The notes: generated from the letters alone by a model not told the origin. 64,000 nucleotides of DNA from Lachnospiraceae bacterium (GCA_910574185.1 CAJSZQ010000023.1:1-64000); one strand, 5' to 3'; positions 54,867 to 64,000 are shown, counted from the first letter of the stretch. A program made the numbers and translations.

Positions 54867-55565
54867 CTAACCCCAGTTTCTTGTAAGCGCCTGCATAAAT
54901 TCATTCACTCTGGCTCTGCTCAGCTGCAGACTTTCTCCTTTTACCAAAGCACACTTATCCCGGATTCCATCCACATGCTGCAGATTAATCAGATAACACT
55001 TATTTCCTCTGCAAAAGCCAATCTTCCCTAACTCTGCTTCTGCAGATTTCATCGTCCCTGCCGCTGTAAGACTTCCCTCTGCCGTATGATAAATCAGAGT
55101 ATGTCCCTGACTCTCCACATAATAAATGTCCTCTGCATTTACCCGAAGAAGCCCGCCTTTTACCGGTATCGTAATCCACACACTGGTCCGTTTCCTGATT
55201 CTTGAAACAGCCTTTTTCAATTTCTGACTAAATGCGAAATAAGTTACCGGCTTCAGCACATAATCCAGCGCGTCCACTTCATACCCCCGTATTGCATACT
55301 GAGTCATATTGGTAATGAATATAATGATTACTTTGGAATCAATCCTCCGTATCTCTTCCGCTGCCGTCATTCCATCAACAAACTTCATGTGAATATCCAT
55401 AAAAATAATATCAAACTGTGCTTTATACTCTGCAGTAATTCCATCCCCATCCCGAAAAACGGTTATGTGAATTTCCTCTTTTTCTTCTTCCTCATATCGT
55501 CTTAAATACTCGGTTATCTGGTCAATATAATTTTGTTCATCCTCCACTACTGCAACATGAATCAT
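54867..55565 (-). CDS. LytTR-family response regulator (AgrA-like)
   Basis: A 232-residue regulator with a receiver domain (Asp57 in FDIIFMDIHMK, Lys in DYVLKPVTY) and a LytTR DNA-binding domain (residues ~135-230: RVNAEDIYYVESQGHTLIYH, FCRGNKCYLINLQHVDGI). Likely activates the GH3 operon through the repeats at 53.3 kb. Confidence 0.85.
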   Translation of the reverse strand: MIHVAVVEDEQNYIDQITEYLRRYEEEEKEEIHITVFRDGDGITAEYKAQFDIIFMDIHMKFVDGMTAAEEIRRIDSKVIIIFITNMTQYAIRGYEVDALDYVLKPVTYFAFSQKLKKAVSRIRKRTSVWITIPVKGGLLRVNAEDIYYVESQGHTLIYHTAEGSLTAAGTMKSAEAELGKIGFCRGNKCYLINLQHVDGIRDKCALVKGESLQLSRARVNEFMQALTRNWG

Positions 55566-55585
55566 ATCTTTATCTCATTCGCTCC

Positions 55586-57289
55586 TTAAATGGATACTTT
55601 TCCATATAATACTACAATAGCTTCATATGAATCAAGGACAATTTCTTCATCTTTAAACTCTCTGCCTGACTTATCCCTGTCATAATTGGAAATCAGCACC
55701 TCGCCCCGCCTGTCCTGCAATTCTTCCGGAACATTATAAACCAGCCTTTCATCCGTATAATTGCAAATTGTCAGAAGCGTCTCGCCCTGATACCGCCTCA
55801 AATACACATACAGCTTATCATCTTCCGGGAGTAAAAGCTCATAATCCCCATACACGATAATCTCACGTTCTTTTCGCAGTCTAATCAGCTTCTTATAATA
55901 GTGGAACACCGAAGTTTCCCGACTCATCTGCTCCTTTGCATTGATTACTTTGTAGTTAGGATTCACCGGTATCCAGGGACTCCCTGTAGTAAATCCTGCC
56001 TGCGGCCCGTCATCCCACTGCATTGGAGTCCTGGCATTATCCCTGCCTTTATAGCTGATATAATCAAACATATCTTTTGGACTTACAATTCCCTTCTCTG
56101 TCAGTTCCTGGTATGCATTAATACTCTCAATATCCCGAAATTCCTCCAGCGACGTAAACGGATAGTTGGTCATTCCCAGTTCTTCACCCTGATAGATATA
56201 AGGCGTACCCTGCATCATATGCAGGCAGGTTCCAAGCATTTTGGCTGACAGCTCCCGGTATTCTTCCCTGTCATTTCCCATGCGGGACAGCATTCTTGGC
56301 TGGTCGTGGTTACACCAGTACAGACTGTTCCAGGCCTTCCCGGAAAGCTCCGTCTGCCACTTACTCATAATCTTCTTAAGCTCTGGGAGAGATATTTTCC
56401 TGTGATTCCATTTGAAGCTCTCGCCACCGTCTAAATCCATATGCTCAAACTGAAACACCATATTCAGTTCCCGACCGGAGGAAGAAGCATATTTTTTGGC
56501 CTCCTCTATGGTAACCCCAGAGCATTCTCCCACCGTAATCAAATCATATTTTGACAAAACTTCTCTGTTCATCTCCTGCAAATACTCATGTACTCTCGGA
56601 CCATTCGCACAGTAAGTCGCAAAATTTCCATAACCGCTTTTACCTACCGCTCCGTCCGGCAGTCCCGGCGTCTTGGAAATAAGGCTGATGACATCCATTC
56701 GGAATCCGTCGATTCCCTTCTCACACCACCAGTTCATCATATCGAAAACGCTTTCCCTGACCTTTGGGTTCTCCCAGTTTAAGTCCGGCTGTTTCTCTGA
56801 AAACAGATGCAGATAATACTGGTCCGTCCCTTCGTCATATTTCCAGGCTGAGCCTCCAAAGCAGCTTCCCCAGTTATTAGGCTCCTTCCCTTCTTTTCCG
56901 TCTCTCCAGATATAATAATCCCGATATTCGTTATCCTCTGACTTCCGGCTCTCTACAAACCAGGCATGTTCATCCGAAGTGTGATTCACTACCAAATCCA
57001 TCATAATCTTAATGCCCAGCTCATGAGCCTTAGAAAGCATCCTGTCATAATCTTCCATGGTACCAAATTCCGCCATTATCTTCCGATAATCGCTGATATC
57101 ATAGCCATTATCGTCATTCGGCGACTGATACACCGGAGACAGCCAGATTACATCAATCCCCAGTTCCTTCAAATATTCCAGTCTTCCAGTAATTCCGTTC
57201 AAATCTCCAATTCCGTCTCCGTTGCTGTCGCAAAAACTCCTTGGATAAATCTGATATACCACACTTTCTTTCCACCATTTCTTCTCCAT
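55586..57289 (-). CDS. GH13 oligo-1,6-glucosidase / alpha-glucosidase
   Basis: A 567-residue cytosolic enzyme of the GH13_31 type. GFRMDV holds nucleophile Asp199; GEC holds acid Glu255; NHDQPR holds the third acid near 328. Val200 after the nucleophile points to alpha-1,6 (isomaltose-type) substrates, a rule known for this family. It is controlled by the operator-promoter at 57.5 kb and sits with the sugar ABC importer genes. Confidence 0.9.
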   Translation of the reverse strand: MEKKWWKESVVYQIYPRSFCDSNGDGIGDLNGITGRLEYLKELGIDVIWLSPVYQSPNDDNGYDISDYRKIMAEFGTMEDYDRMLSKAHELGIKIMMDLVVNHTSDEHAWFVESRKSEDNEYRDYYIWRDGKEGKEPNNWGSCFGGSAWKYDEGTDQYYLHLFSEKQPDLNWENPKVRESVFDMMNWWCEKGIDGFRMDVISLISKTPGLPDGAVGKSGYGNFATYCANGPRVHEYLQEMNREVLSKYDLITVGECSGVTIEEAKKYASSSGRELNMVFQFEHMDLDGGESFKWNHRKISLPELKKIMSKWQTELSGKAWNSLYWCNHDQPRMLSRMGNDREEYRELSAKMLGTCLHMMQGTPYIYQGEELGMTNYPFTSLEEFRDIESINAYQELTEKGIVSPKDMFDYISYKGRDNARTPMQWDDGPQAGFTTGSPWIPVNPNYKVINAKEQMSRETSVFHYYKKLIRLRKEREIIVYGDYELLLPEDDKLYVYLRRYQGETLLTICNYTDERLVYNVPEELQDRRGEVLISNYDRDKSGREFKDEEIVLDSYEAIVVLYGKVSI

Positions 57290-57335
57290 ATTCCTCTTCC
57301 TAAATGCCTTTCTATTTCTTACTTATTATAAATTA

Positions 57336-57468
57336 TCATCTGTCGGTTATCATATTCCTCTGCCGGTATTCTCTTGGCGATATTCCATACACCCCCTTAA
57401 AGGCTCTGGAGAAATTCAACTGATTCGGATACCCTACTGCCGCTCCCACATCGCCAATCTGCGTATCA
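57336..57468 (-). pseudogene. C-terminal fragment of an AraC-family gene
   Basis: The frame (DTQIGDVGAAVGYPNQLNFS RAFKGVYGIS...EYRQRN) equals the last HTH of the AraC protein at 58727-59581 with some changes, but nothing precedes it. It lies in the leader of the GH13 gene. It is a leftover from duplication or deletion. Confidence 0.75.
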
Positions 57469-57485
57469 CCCCTTTATGATATAAC

Positions 57486-57562
57486 GTTTTGCGCAAAACC
57501 TTGTTCTTTTCTCCTATTATATGCGAAAAAATACGTCAATTTCAATAAGTTTTGCGCAAAAC
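57486..57562 (-). promoter_or_regulatory. Double LacI-type operator and promoter for GH13
   Basis: Two perfect 14-bp palindromes GTTTTGCGCAAAAC lie at 57486-57499 and 57549-57562, 63 bp apart (six helical turns). Between them on the minus strand are TTGAAA (57540-57545), 18 bp and TATAAT (57516-57521). The central CG pair is typical of LacI-family operators, and a LacI gene is next door. Confidence 0.85.
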
Positions 57563-57592
57563 GTTATATTGTACAATCTCATCCATATTCTT

Positions 57593-58612
57593 TTATATAT
57601 TTTGCATATTCTTCACAGAATCCCGAACTATCAGGGAAACCGGAAGCTGGTCCGAAACAGAAATATTTGGTTCCCCATAAATAAGCTGGAATAACTTTTT
57701 CACCGCATAATGCCCTTTCCTGACGATATCCTGATGTATGGTAGTCAGTCTGGGACGACACAGTCTGGCCGCCTCACTGTCATCAAATCCTGCCACCGAA
57801 ATGTCTTCCGGCACATGAATCCCCAAATCCTTTAGTCTGACAACTGCCTCCGCCGCATAATAATCTGAAGCAAAGAACAACGCATCCTCCTCTTTCGCAA
57901 GCCGCGCCAGATACTCCTGATAAAAATTCTTCCGCTCTGTGCACTCTCCCGGAATCTGAATATGCTTAACCCCAGCCGTATCTCCCATTCTCTTCTCATA
58001 TGCCAGACACACCCCCTTCCATCTCTCATGGTCCACACCCACATCATTATCTGACAAAAATGCGATTTTTCTGTGACCGCACCCAAGCAGATACTCCGTC
58101 ATTAAATATCCCCCGCCAAAATCATCCAGTCCCACATTCGCAATCCCTTGTTTCTCATAATAAGTATCAATGGACACCACCGGAGCTTTTCCCTTCACCT
58201 GAATCATCGTATTACTCTTTGTGTGAAGACCGATTGTAATAAGACCCTCCACATTCCATGTAGCTGCAAACTGAATCCCTTCCTCCGGGTCCGGCGTAAA
58301 ATGAAGCAGCATATAATAATTTTTCCTGTAAATTTCAGACTCGATGGCCCGGATTAATACATTCGAGAACACGTAGCCTTCCCTTCCATGTTTCTCCCCT
58401 TCCGGTTCCCCCACAAGCACCCCGATAATCCTGGAACTTCCCCCAGCCAGCATCATAGCGCCCATACTGGGGACATATTCTGTTTCCGTCAGAAGCTTTT
58501 CAATACGCTCTACCGTCTTTTTTGACACTTTATTATAATTGCCATGAATGACATTCGACACCGTAGTGGGACTCACTCCTGCCTGTTTTGCAATATCTTT
58601 AATCCGTATCAT
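57593..58612 (-). CDS. LacI-family transcriptional repressor
   Basis: Start at 58612 (MIRIKDIAKQAGVSPTTVSNVIHG), after GGAGGAGAGAATATAT. The 339-residue protein has the LacI HTH plus hinge and a periplasmic-binding-like sensor domain ending FDDSEAARLCRPRLTTIHQD. It probably represses the GH13 gene through the two palindromes and releases on sugar binding. Confidence 0.9.
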   Translation of the reverse strand: MIRIKDIAKQAGVSPTTVSNVIHGNYNKVSKKTVERIEKLLTETEYVPSMGAMMLAGGSSRIIGVLVGEPEGEKHGREGYVFSNVLIRAIESEIYRKNYYMLLHFTPDPEEGIQFAATWNVEGLITIGLHTKSNTMIQVKGKAPVVSIDTYYEKQGIANVGLDDFGGGYLMTEYLLGCGHRKIAFLSDNDVGVDHERWKGVCLAYEKRMGDTAGVKHIQIPGECTERKNFYQEYLARLAKEEDALFFASDYYAAEAVVRLKDLGIHVPEDISVAGFDDSEAARLCRPRLTTIHQDIVRKGHYAVKKLFQLIYGEPNISVSDQLPVSLIVRDSVKNMQNI

Positions 58613-58726
58613 ATATATTCTCTCCTCCATGTTCAAAATTTCACTTCCGTAAAAGCGCCCCTTAATTCCTTCAATCAGATAAAGCAGTACTTTCAGCATT
58701 CAAACCCTATCCGTATAAGCGAAATT

Positions 58727-59581
58727 CTACCTTGAAATAATTTTATTTTTCTGCCGGTATTCCCTGGGTGATACTCCGTACACTCCTTTGAACGCCCTGG
58801 AAAAATGCAGAAGATTGGGATATCCCACCGATATCCCAATATCCCCCACCGATTCATTTCCCACAATCAGCGCGTCCGCCGCCTTCGCCATCCGGTAGTG
58901 AATCAAAAACTCCTGGGGCGACTGGCCCAGCACCTTTTTGAATATTTTACCAAAATAACTGCGGTCCAGCTTGCACATCCTGGCAAGCTCCTCCACCGTA
59001 ATATTCTCTGCGTAATTATGCTCAATATAGACCACTGCCTCCCTCACATAGAACTCGCTTAAATTTCCTCCCTGGGTCTGTTTTCTGGAAGAAGAATATT
59101 TAATCAGGCCGTCGCAGAAGAGATATAGATGTCCAATCAGTTCTAGAGAGGATGCATTCTGGCTCTGAACAATCGTCAGCATCTCCTTGAGAATCCTCTC
59201 TCCATATTCCGACTCCGTAGTCCGAAATACCGGAGACTTGTAAGACAGCCCGGCAAGCTCCATACACTCCTTTGCCCGGAGTCCTCCAAACTCCACCCAG
59301 ACATACTCCCATGGCTCATCCTCGTCCGCATAGTATGTATTCACATATCCCGGCTCAATCAGGAAACCGCTCCCCGCCAAAATCTGGTAATGTGTCGTAT
59401 GATCCTTCTCATCATTGGAATGCAGCATTCCCTTTCCGGAAATTACATAGTGGAACAGATAATTATTTCTTACATAGGGGCCGAAAGATTTCAATGGTTC
59501 ACACTGCTCATACCCATATTGATATATTGTAAGGTCCATAAACCGCTCGTCCTGAAATACCGAAAACAATAAATTCGTCAT
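58727..59581 (-). CDS. AraC-family transcriptional regulator
   Basis: A 284-residue regulator with an AraC-binding cupin domain (~20-150, FHYVISGKGMLHSNDEKD) and a C-terminal double HTH (AENITVEELARMCKLDRSYFGKIFKKVLG, then VGDIGISVGYPNLLHFSRAF). It is transcribed away from the ABC operon and probably activates it, as is usual for this arrangement. Confidence 0.9.
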   Translation of the reverse strand: MTNLLFSVFQDERFMDLTIYQYGYEQCEPLKSFGPYVRNNYLFHYVISGKGMLHSNDEKDHTTHYQILAGSGFLIEPGYVNTYYADEDEPWEYVWVEFGGLRAKECMELAGLSYKSPVFRTTESEYGERILKEMLTIVQSQNASSLELIGHLYLFCDGLIKYSSSRKQTQGGNLSEFYVREAVVYIEHNYAENITVEELARMCKLDRSYFGKIFKKVLGQSPQEFLIHYRMAKAADALIVGNESVGDIGISVGYPNLLHFSRAFKGVYGVSPREYRQKNKIISR

Positions 59582-59642
59582 GATGCGTTCCCTCCCTCAT
59601 CTTAAAATCGTGATTTTGCTGAATTTTCATCATTATTTTTGT

Positions 59643-59656
59643 TGAAAACGCTGAAA
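59643..59656 (+). promoter_or_regulatory. cre-like catabolite-control site
   Basis: TGAAAACGCTGAAA fits the CcpA consensus TGWAANCGNTNWCA except for one base. It lies between the divergent AraC and ABC genes, in the right area for glucose repression. Confidence 0.45.
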
Positions 59657-59805
59657 TTTTATATTTTGTTTATATTATATACCATTATGCGTCTATATTT
59701 CAACATTTTCGTTCTAATCACGCATTCTGATAAAATCGAAGCGCATCCATGTATTTACGTTTTCACAGCAAACTGCTATTATCTAACTCGAAATCAATCA
59801 AATTT

Positions 59806-59892
59806 TTCATGCAGATTGACGAAGCATCCCCCAAGGGCACACCGTAATTCATGCCCTTCGGGCTGGCGAACTTCGTTCGTCAAAGCATGAAA
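59806..59892 (+). promoter_or_regulatory. Structured leader before the ABC operon
   Basis: Nested arms TTTCATGC...GCATGAAA, TTGACGAA (59816)...TTCGTCAA (59876) and AAGGGCA (59833)...TGCCCTT (59852) build a long three-part hairpin that ends just before the ribosome site AAAGGAG. It may control translation or mRNA stability. It is not a riboswitch class I recognise. Confidence 0.6.
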
Positions 59893-59908
59893 GGAGAAGA
59901 GGTGTGGA

Positions 59909-61189
59909 ATGAAAAAGAGAGTAATTGCCACAGCACTTGTGGCAGCAATGCTGATTGGGACTGTCTTTTCAGCTTCCGGATGTTCTTCCGAGCCGAATGA
60001 CGGCAAGACCCATATCACCATGCTTCAGTACAAGCCGGAGGCCGTTAAAGCTTTCGAGAAGATGGAGGAAGAATTCAATGCCACCCACGATGACATCGTG
60101 CTGACAATTGAGTCCCCCAACGATGCGATGACCGTACTGAAGACACGCTTTATCAAGGAGGATGCCCCGGATATCATCGGTATCGGCGGCGACGTGAACT
60201 TCTCGAACTTCGTTGATGCCGAGATGCTCATGGACATCTCAGACTTCGAAGGATTATCCTTAATCAAACAGGCTTATAAGGATATCGACAAGAATCTGGA
60301 ATTTGTTCCTACAGAAGGTGTATTTGCAGTTCCTTACGTAGCAAATGCAGCAGGCGTTCTGTACAACAGAGAGATGTTTAAGGACAACGGCTGGGAAATT
60401 CCTACTACCTGGGATGAATTCATGGATTTATGCGAGACGATCGAGAAATCCGGACAGCAGCCGCTGTACTTCGGTTTCAAGGACGTGTGGACCTGTCTTG
60501 CACCATGGAACGCACTTGCCTGCGACCTTGCGCCTGCAGACGTATGCCGCCAGGTAAACAAAGGCGAAACCAAATTCATTGACGAGTACGGCGAAGTGGC
60601 TGAAAAGATGTTAGAACTTCTCGAACATGCACAAAAGGACCCATTTGCTTACAACTACAACGATGCGTGTACCGCATTTGCAAACGGCGAATCTGCAATG
60701 TATACCATCGGAAGCTATGCGGTTCCTCAGATTCAGTCCGTTAACCCTGACATGGATATTGATTCCTTCGTAATGCCAGGCTGTGATAATGCAGAGGACA
60801 ACGTGCTGAACTCCGGCGTAGACCTTCAGTTCTGCGTAACAAATGACTGCGAGAATAAAGAAGCTGCCTATGAGGTATTAAGCTTCCTGTTAGAAGATTC
60901 TACCATTCAGACTTACCTTGACGACCAGAATGCCGTTCCTTGTAAAGATAAGGAATTTGAGCTTTCACCGGCTCTTGACGGCATGCTTGACTACATAAAT
61001 GAAGGCAAGATGACAGACTATCAGGATCACTACTATCCTTCTGAGATGGCGGTAGACGCACAGATTCAGACCTTCCTGATTGATGGAAGCGTAGAGAAAT
61101 TCCTGAACAAGTTCGATACCGACTGGCTGCGGTACAACCGCGATATTATCCGTAAAGTACAGGAATATGAAGCAGGAGGGAATAAATAA
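59909..61189 (+). CDS. Sugar ABC transporter substrate-binding lipoprotein
   Basis: A 426-residue extracytoplasmic solute-binding protein (family 1): lipoprotein signal with lipobox SASGC (Cys25), then the hinge-type fold (WTCLAPWNALACD..., ESAMYTIGSYAVPQI). It delivers oligosaccharide to the two permeases that follow without gap. No ATPase gene is present; a shared MsmX-type ATPase would serve. Confidence 0.9.
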   Translation: MKKRVIATALVAAMLIGTVFSASGCSSEPNDGKTHITMLQYKPEAVKAFEKMEEEFNATHDDIVLTIESPNDAMTVLKTRFIKEDAPDIIGIGGDVNFSNFVDAEMLMDISDFEGLSLIKQAYKDIDKNLEFVPTEGVFAVPYVANAAGVLYNREMFKDNGWEIPTTWDEFMDLCETIEKSGQQPLYFGFKDVWTCLAPWNALACDLAPADVCRQVNKGETKFIDEYGEVAEKMLELLEHAQKDPFAYNYNDACTAFANGESAMYTIGSYAVPQIQSVNPDMDIDSFVMPGCDNAEDNVLNSGVDLQFCVTNDCENKEAAYEVLSFLLEDSTIQTYLDDQNAVPCKDKEFELSPALDGMLDYINEGKMTDYQDHYYPSEMAVDAQIQTFLIDGSVEKFLNKFDTDWLRYNRDIIRKVQEYEAGGNK

Positions 61190-62040
61190 TGAATAAAAAA
61201 CTTAGCAGAAACCAAACCTTTTTGTTAATTACCGTTCCGGTCCTGGCGCTGTTCTTCTGTTTTAATACGCTGCCGCTGATTAAGGGCCTGATGTACAGCT
61301 TCACCAACTTCCGCGGATTCGGAAGCTATGAATGGGTGGGATTCCGTAATTATGCCGATTTATTTACCGATGCACGTGTAGGAAAGTCTTACCTGTTCAC
61401 CTTTAAATTTGCTTTGCTCGCAACCGTTGTTACCAACGTAATCGCTCTGCTTCTTGCACTGGGATTAAATGGAAAAATCCGCGCAAAAAGCACGCTGAGA
61501 GGCGTTTACTTCATTCCGAGAATCCTGGGCGGACTGGTTGTAGGCTATATCTTCGGATATATCTTTACCTATATCCTTCCTGCAATCACAGGCAAGGGAA
61601 GTATGCTGTCTAATACGGGTACAGCATGGATTGCAATCGTAATCGTTGCAGCATGGCAGTCCATTGCTCAGACAACACTGATTTACATTTCCGGTCTTCA
61701 GACCGTACCGGAGGACGTATATGAGGCGGGCGCTATTGACGGAGCTACCGGTTGGTTAAGCTTCAAGAACCTGACCTTCCCGCTGATTATTCCATTCTTC
61801 AGCATCAACATGGTTTTAAGTATGAAAGACTTCCTGATGGTATTCGACCAGATCATGGCTATGACCAAGGGCGGTCCTGCACAGAGTACCGAGTCCATCT
61901 CATTCCTCATTTACAACAATGGTATGGGGGGGGGCCAGTTCGGATTCCAGAGCGCCAACGCGGTAATCTTCTTTATCGTAATCGTTGCTATCTCTGTATT
62001 CCAGCTTAACTTCACAGGAAAGAAGGAGGAACAGTTATAA
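61189..62040 (+). CDS. Sugar ABC transporter permease (MalF-like)
   Basis: A 283-residue membrane protein with six helices and the EAA loop (DVYEAGAIDGATGWLSFKNLTFPLI). It overlaps the binding-protein stop and the next start (ATAATG type). It forms half of the transmembrane channel. Confidence 0.9.
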   Translation: MNKKLSRNQTFLLITVPVLALFFCFNTLPLIKGLMYSFTNFRGFGSYEWVGFRNYADLFTDARVGKSYLFTFKFALLATVVTNVIALLLALGLNGKIRAKSTLRGVYFIPRILGGLVVGYIFGYIFTYILPAITGKGSMLSNTGTAWIAIVIVAAWQSIAQTTLIYISGLQTVPEDVYEAGAIDGATGWLSFKNLTFPLIIPFFSINMVLSMKDFLMVFDQIMAMTKGGPAQSTESISFLIYNNGMGGGQFGFQSANAVIFFIVIVAISVFQLNFTGKKEEQL

Positions 62041-62888
62041 TGAAAAAGAAAAACAGAGTTGCCGCCACCACCAACTGGCCGCTTACCATCTTACTAATCG
62101 CCGGCTGTTTAACTGTAATCTTCCCGCTTTATATGGCGATTGTAATTGCATTTAAGAAACCGTCAGAAATGACTAACGACATTGCAGGCGCGCTGAGCCT
62201 CCCAAAGAGCTGGAGCCTTGAGAACTTCGCAGAGGCTATGCGTGTAACTGACTTCTGGCATTCTCTGGGCTACAGTGTCATGATTACTGTGGTAACTGTA
62301 GTGCTTGCCATCCTGATTCACTCTCTTGCCGGCTATGCGATCGGACGAAGCATGGCAAAGAACAAATTTTACAAGATATCTTACCTCTACATTGTTAGCG
62401 GTATGTTCGTTCCATTTGCAATCCTGATGATGCCTCTGGTAAAACAGACTGCACAGATGGGAATTGACAACTGGTTTGGAGTAATCCTTTGTTATCTGGT
62501 ATTCTATATGCCGATGAACGTGATGCTTTACTCTGGTTACTTGAAGAATATCCCAATCGCGCTGGAAGAAGCCGCGTACGTGGACGGAGCAACCACATGG
62601 ACTACCTACTGGAAGGTCATCTTCCCGATTATGAAGCCTATGCATGCTACCGTTGCTGTTCTGACAGCCTTGGGAACCTGGAACGACGTTATGACTCCGT
62701 TAGTTATCATGTCCGGTAAGGGAGCAAACACATTGCCTCTTGCTCAGCTTACCTTCCAGACACAGTTCGGTACAAATTATAACCTGGCGTTTGCATCTTA
62801 CTTACTGGCTCTGCTGCCGATTCTAATCTTCTATCTGGTATGTCAGAAGCAGATTATCAACGGCGTAGTAAATGGAGCTGTAAAATAG
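62040..62888 (+). CDS. Sugar ABC transporter permease (MalG-like)
   Basis: A 282-residue permease with six helices and the EAA loop (ALEEAAYVDGATTWTTYWKVIFPIMKP). The other half of the channel with the MalF-like partner. Last gene of the operon; the terminator lies ~100 bp after. Confidence 0.9.
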   Translation: MKKKNRVAATTNWPLTILLIAGCLTVIFPLYMAIVIAFKKPSEMTNDIAGALSLPKSWSLENFAEAMRVTDFWHSLGYSVMITVVTVVLAILIHSLAGYAIGRSMAKNKFYKISYLYIVSGMFVPFAILMMPLVKQTAQMGIDNWFGVILCYLVFYMPMNVMLYSGYLKNIPIALEEAAYVDGATTWTTYWKVIFPIMKPMHATVAVLTALGTWNDVMTPLVIMSGKGANTLPLAQLTFQTQFGTNYNLAFASYLLALLPILIFYLVCQKQIINGVVNGAVK

Positions 62889-63153
62889 TTCGTGTATGAA
62901 AATGGGGGGACGCAGTTAAAAGCAGAATTTTCTCCTCAGACTGGAAAAAACATTTTAGTCAAATAAAGCTGCTAACTGCGTTTAAAAATACGGCCTGCCT
63001 TAGGGAAGCTTCCCTGAGACAGGCCGTATTTCGATGTTGTGGCTATATTGTAGCATGTATTAGATTTTGTCTATCTACTTGGCGCGTTGCCCAATTTTGA
63101 CGCAAGAAGAACCCAGTTCTGTCGTTTTCAGGCAGCCTGGGTCATCCCATCCC
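62889..63153. other. Gap between ABC operon and rseP
   Basis: Holds a long inverted pair (ACGCAGTTA ... TAACTGCGT, 62912-62972) and the terminator listed next. No gene is supported. Confidence 0.5.
62987..63030 (+). terminator. Strong hairpin terminator after the ABC operon
   Basis: AATACGGCCTG...GGGAAGCTTCCC...CAGGCCGTATT forms a ~20-bp stem with small bulges followed by TTTCG. It can act for both strands, since rseP ends nearby on the other strand. Confidence 0.7.
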
Positions 63154-64000
63154 CTACAAAAACAATCTACGAATATCATTGTACAACACAAATACCATCA
63201 GCGCCATCAAAAGTGCAAACCCGATAAAATGCACATACCCCTCCTTCTCTGGGGCTACCTTCTTTCTTCGTACAGCCTCCACAAGTAAAAATACCAGCCG
63301 GCCTCCGTCCAGAGCAGGTATCGGAAGAAGATTCATCACCCCAAGGTTTGCCGACAGGAGTATCGCCATATTCATCATATTCGCTACAATCATGGAAATT
63401 CCATAATCCACGCTGGAATGGTATGCATCATCTACCATATCAACAATTCCCACAGGGCCGGACACCTGGTCAAGCCCCACCTGACCGGTAAGAAGCATCT
63501 TAAGCCCTGAAGCCGTAACACAAATCCAGTATTTCACTTCATAAGCCCCATACTGCAGCGCTGTCAAAAAACCAGCCTTTTTATTCGGCTCTCTGCTAAG
63601 TCCCAGAAAATAATATTTAAGCTCCTTATCATATTCTGGCGTTATGCTCACTGTATGACGTTCACCGTCTCTCTCATACGTGACATCCACCGTCTCACCT
63701 GGATGAAACTGATTATAGGCAGATATTTCCCGGAAAATGTTAATCTTCTTATTTCCCATCTCCACAATCTCATCACCGGCCTTCACCCCCGCTTCCTCCG
63801 CGGGACTTCCCGGACTGATATTTCCCACTATCGGCGGGTCATAGCCCACCATCGCCGTAAGGATTACTGCCAGCACAAATGCCAGTATAAAGTTAAATAC
63901 CGGCCCTCCTGCAATCACCATAATTCTGGCCCATACCGGCTTACTGTGAAAATTCCCCTCTTCACCGGTAGCCTCGTCATCCTCTCCCATCATACAGGCC
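63154..64000 (-). CDS. rseP: RseP/site-2 metalloprotease, 5' part missing at window edge
   Basis: The frame is open to the window edge, so the gene continues to the right and its HExxH helix is not seen. Visible are the second membrane helix (VFNFILAFVLAVILTAMVG), one PDZ domain (~60-145, ISPGSPAEEAGVKAGDEIVEM) and the LDG motif in LLPIPALDGGRLVFLLVEAV, a catalytic Asp site. RseP cuts membrane-bound anti-sigma factors or signal peptides in the membrane. Confidence 0.9.
   Translation of the reverse strand, partial: ACMMGEDDEATGEEGNFHSKPVWARIMVIAGGPVFNFILAFVLAVILTAMVGYDPPIVGNISPGSPAEEAGVKAGDEIVEMGNKKINIFREISAYNQFHPGETVDVTYERDGERHTVSITPEYDKELKYYFLGLSREPNKKAGFLTALQYGAYEVKYWICVTASGLKMLLTGQVGLDQVSGPVGIVDMVDDAYHSSVDYGISMIVANMMNMAILLSANLGVMNLLPIPALDGGRLVFLLVEAVRRKKVAPEKEGYVHFIGFALLMALMVFVLYNDIRRLFL

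Overview
The window looks like a chromosomal segment of a spore-forming Clostridia, most likely a Lachnospiraceae gut bacterium, carrying most of one tailed-phage prophage. The host guess rests on moderate base composition, strong Shine-Dalgarno sites, a GH3/GH13 and sugar-ABC locus, LytTR and AraC/LacI regulators, and the type of phage. It is an inference from gene content, with no database search.

Bases ~1-40800 are a siphovirus-type prophage. From right to left on the minus strand run the lysogeny and early genes (~36-18 kb) and then the late genes (17.4-0.2 kb). The late order is HNH nuclease, terminase small and large, portal, ClpP-like protease, HK97 capsid, connectors, tail tube, frameshifted tail chaperones, tape measure, Dit, Gp37-like tail protein, fibre, holin-like proteins and a ricin-domain amidase. 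A small type I toxin with its antisense RNA sits inside the lysis block. The early block holds ParA, a ParB-DUF3850 fusion, an HUH-type Rep, a VRR-NUC nuclease, a helicase-methyltransferase and a PAPS-reductase-like protein. Three RHH regulators and Rha copies lie before the late genes. A class-I tRNA-like gene with anticodon UAA lies between early and late genes.

The lysogeny region (31.7-36.5 kb) is unusual: three tandem repressor cassettes, each a plus-strand XRE gene with its own operators and a divergent minus-strand promoter, linked by direct repeats. At two of them the plus-strand XRE gene overlaps a minus-strand XRE gene tail to tail. Plus-strand cargo genes follow (two membrane/FlgT-C-like genes, an unknown gene with an XRE-ImmA/IrrE metalloprotease, and an Uma2 nuclease), then a large serine integrase. 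Beyond it a peptidoglycan-binding gene lacks its 5' part, which places the right prophage end near 40.85 kb. The left end is not visible.

Bases 41.2-64.0 kb are host. They contain a membrane-anchored MutS-like ATPase, a C_GCAxxG_C_C protein, a GNAT acetyltransferase, a zinc-dependent phospholipase C-like gene overlapping an OmpR/HK pair, and GtrA. A carbohydrate locus follows: two GH3 enzymes (one domain-permuted and membrane-anchored) with LytTR-type sites upstream, an AgrC/AgrA-like pair, a GH13 oligo-1,6-glucosidase behind two perfect LacI-type operators, LacI and AraC regulators, and a sugar ABC importer. The 3' part of rseP closes the window.
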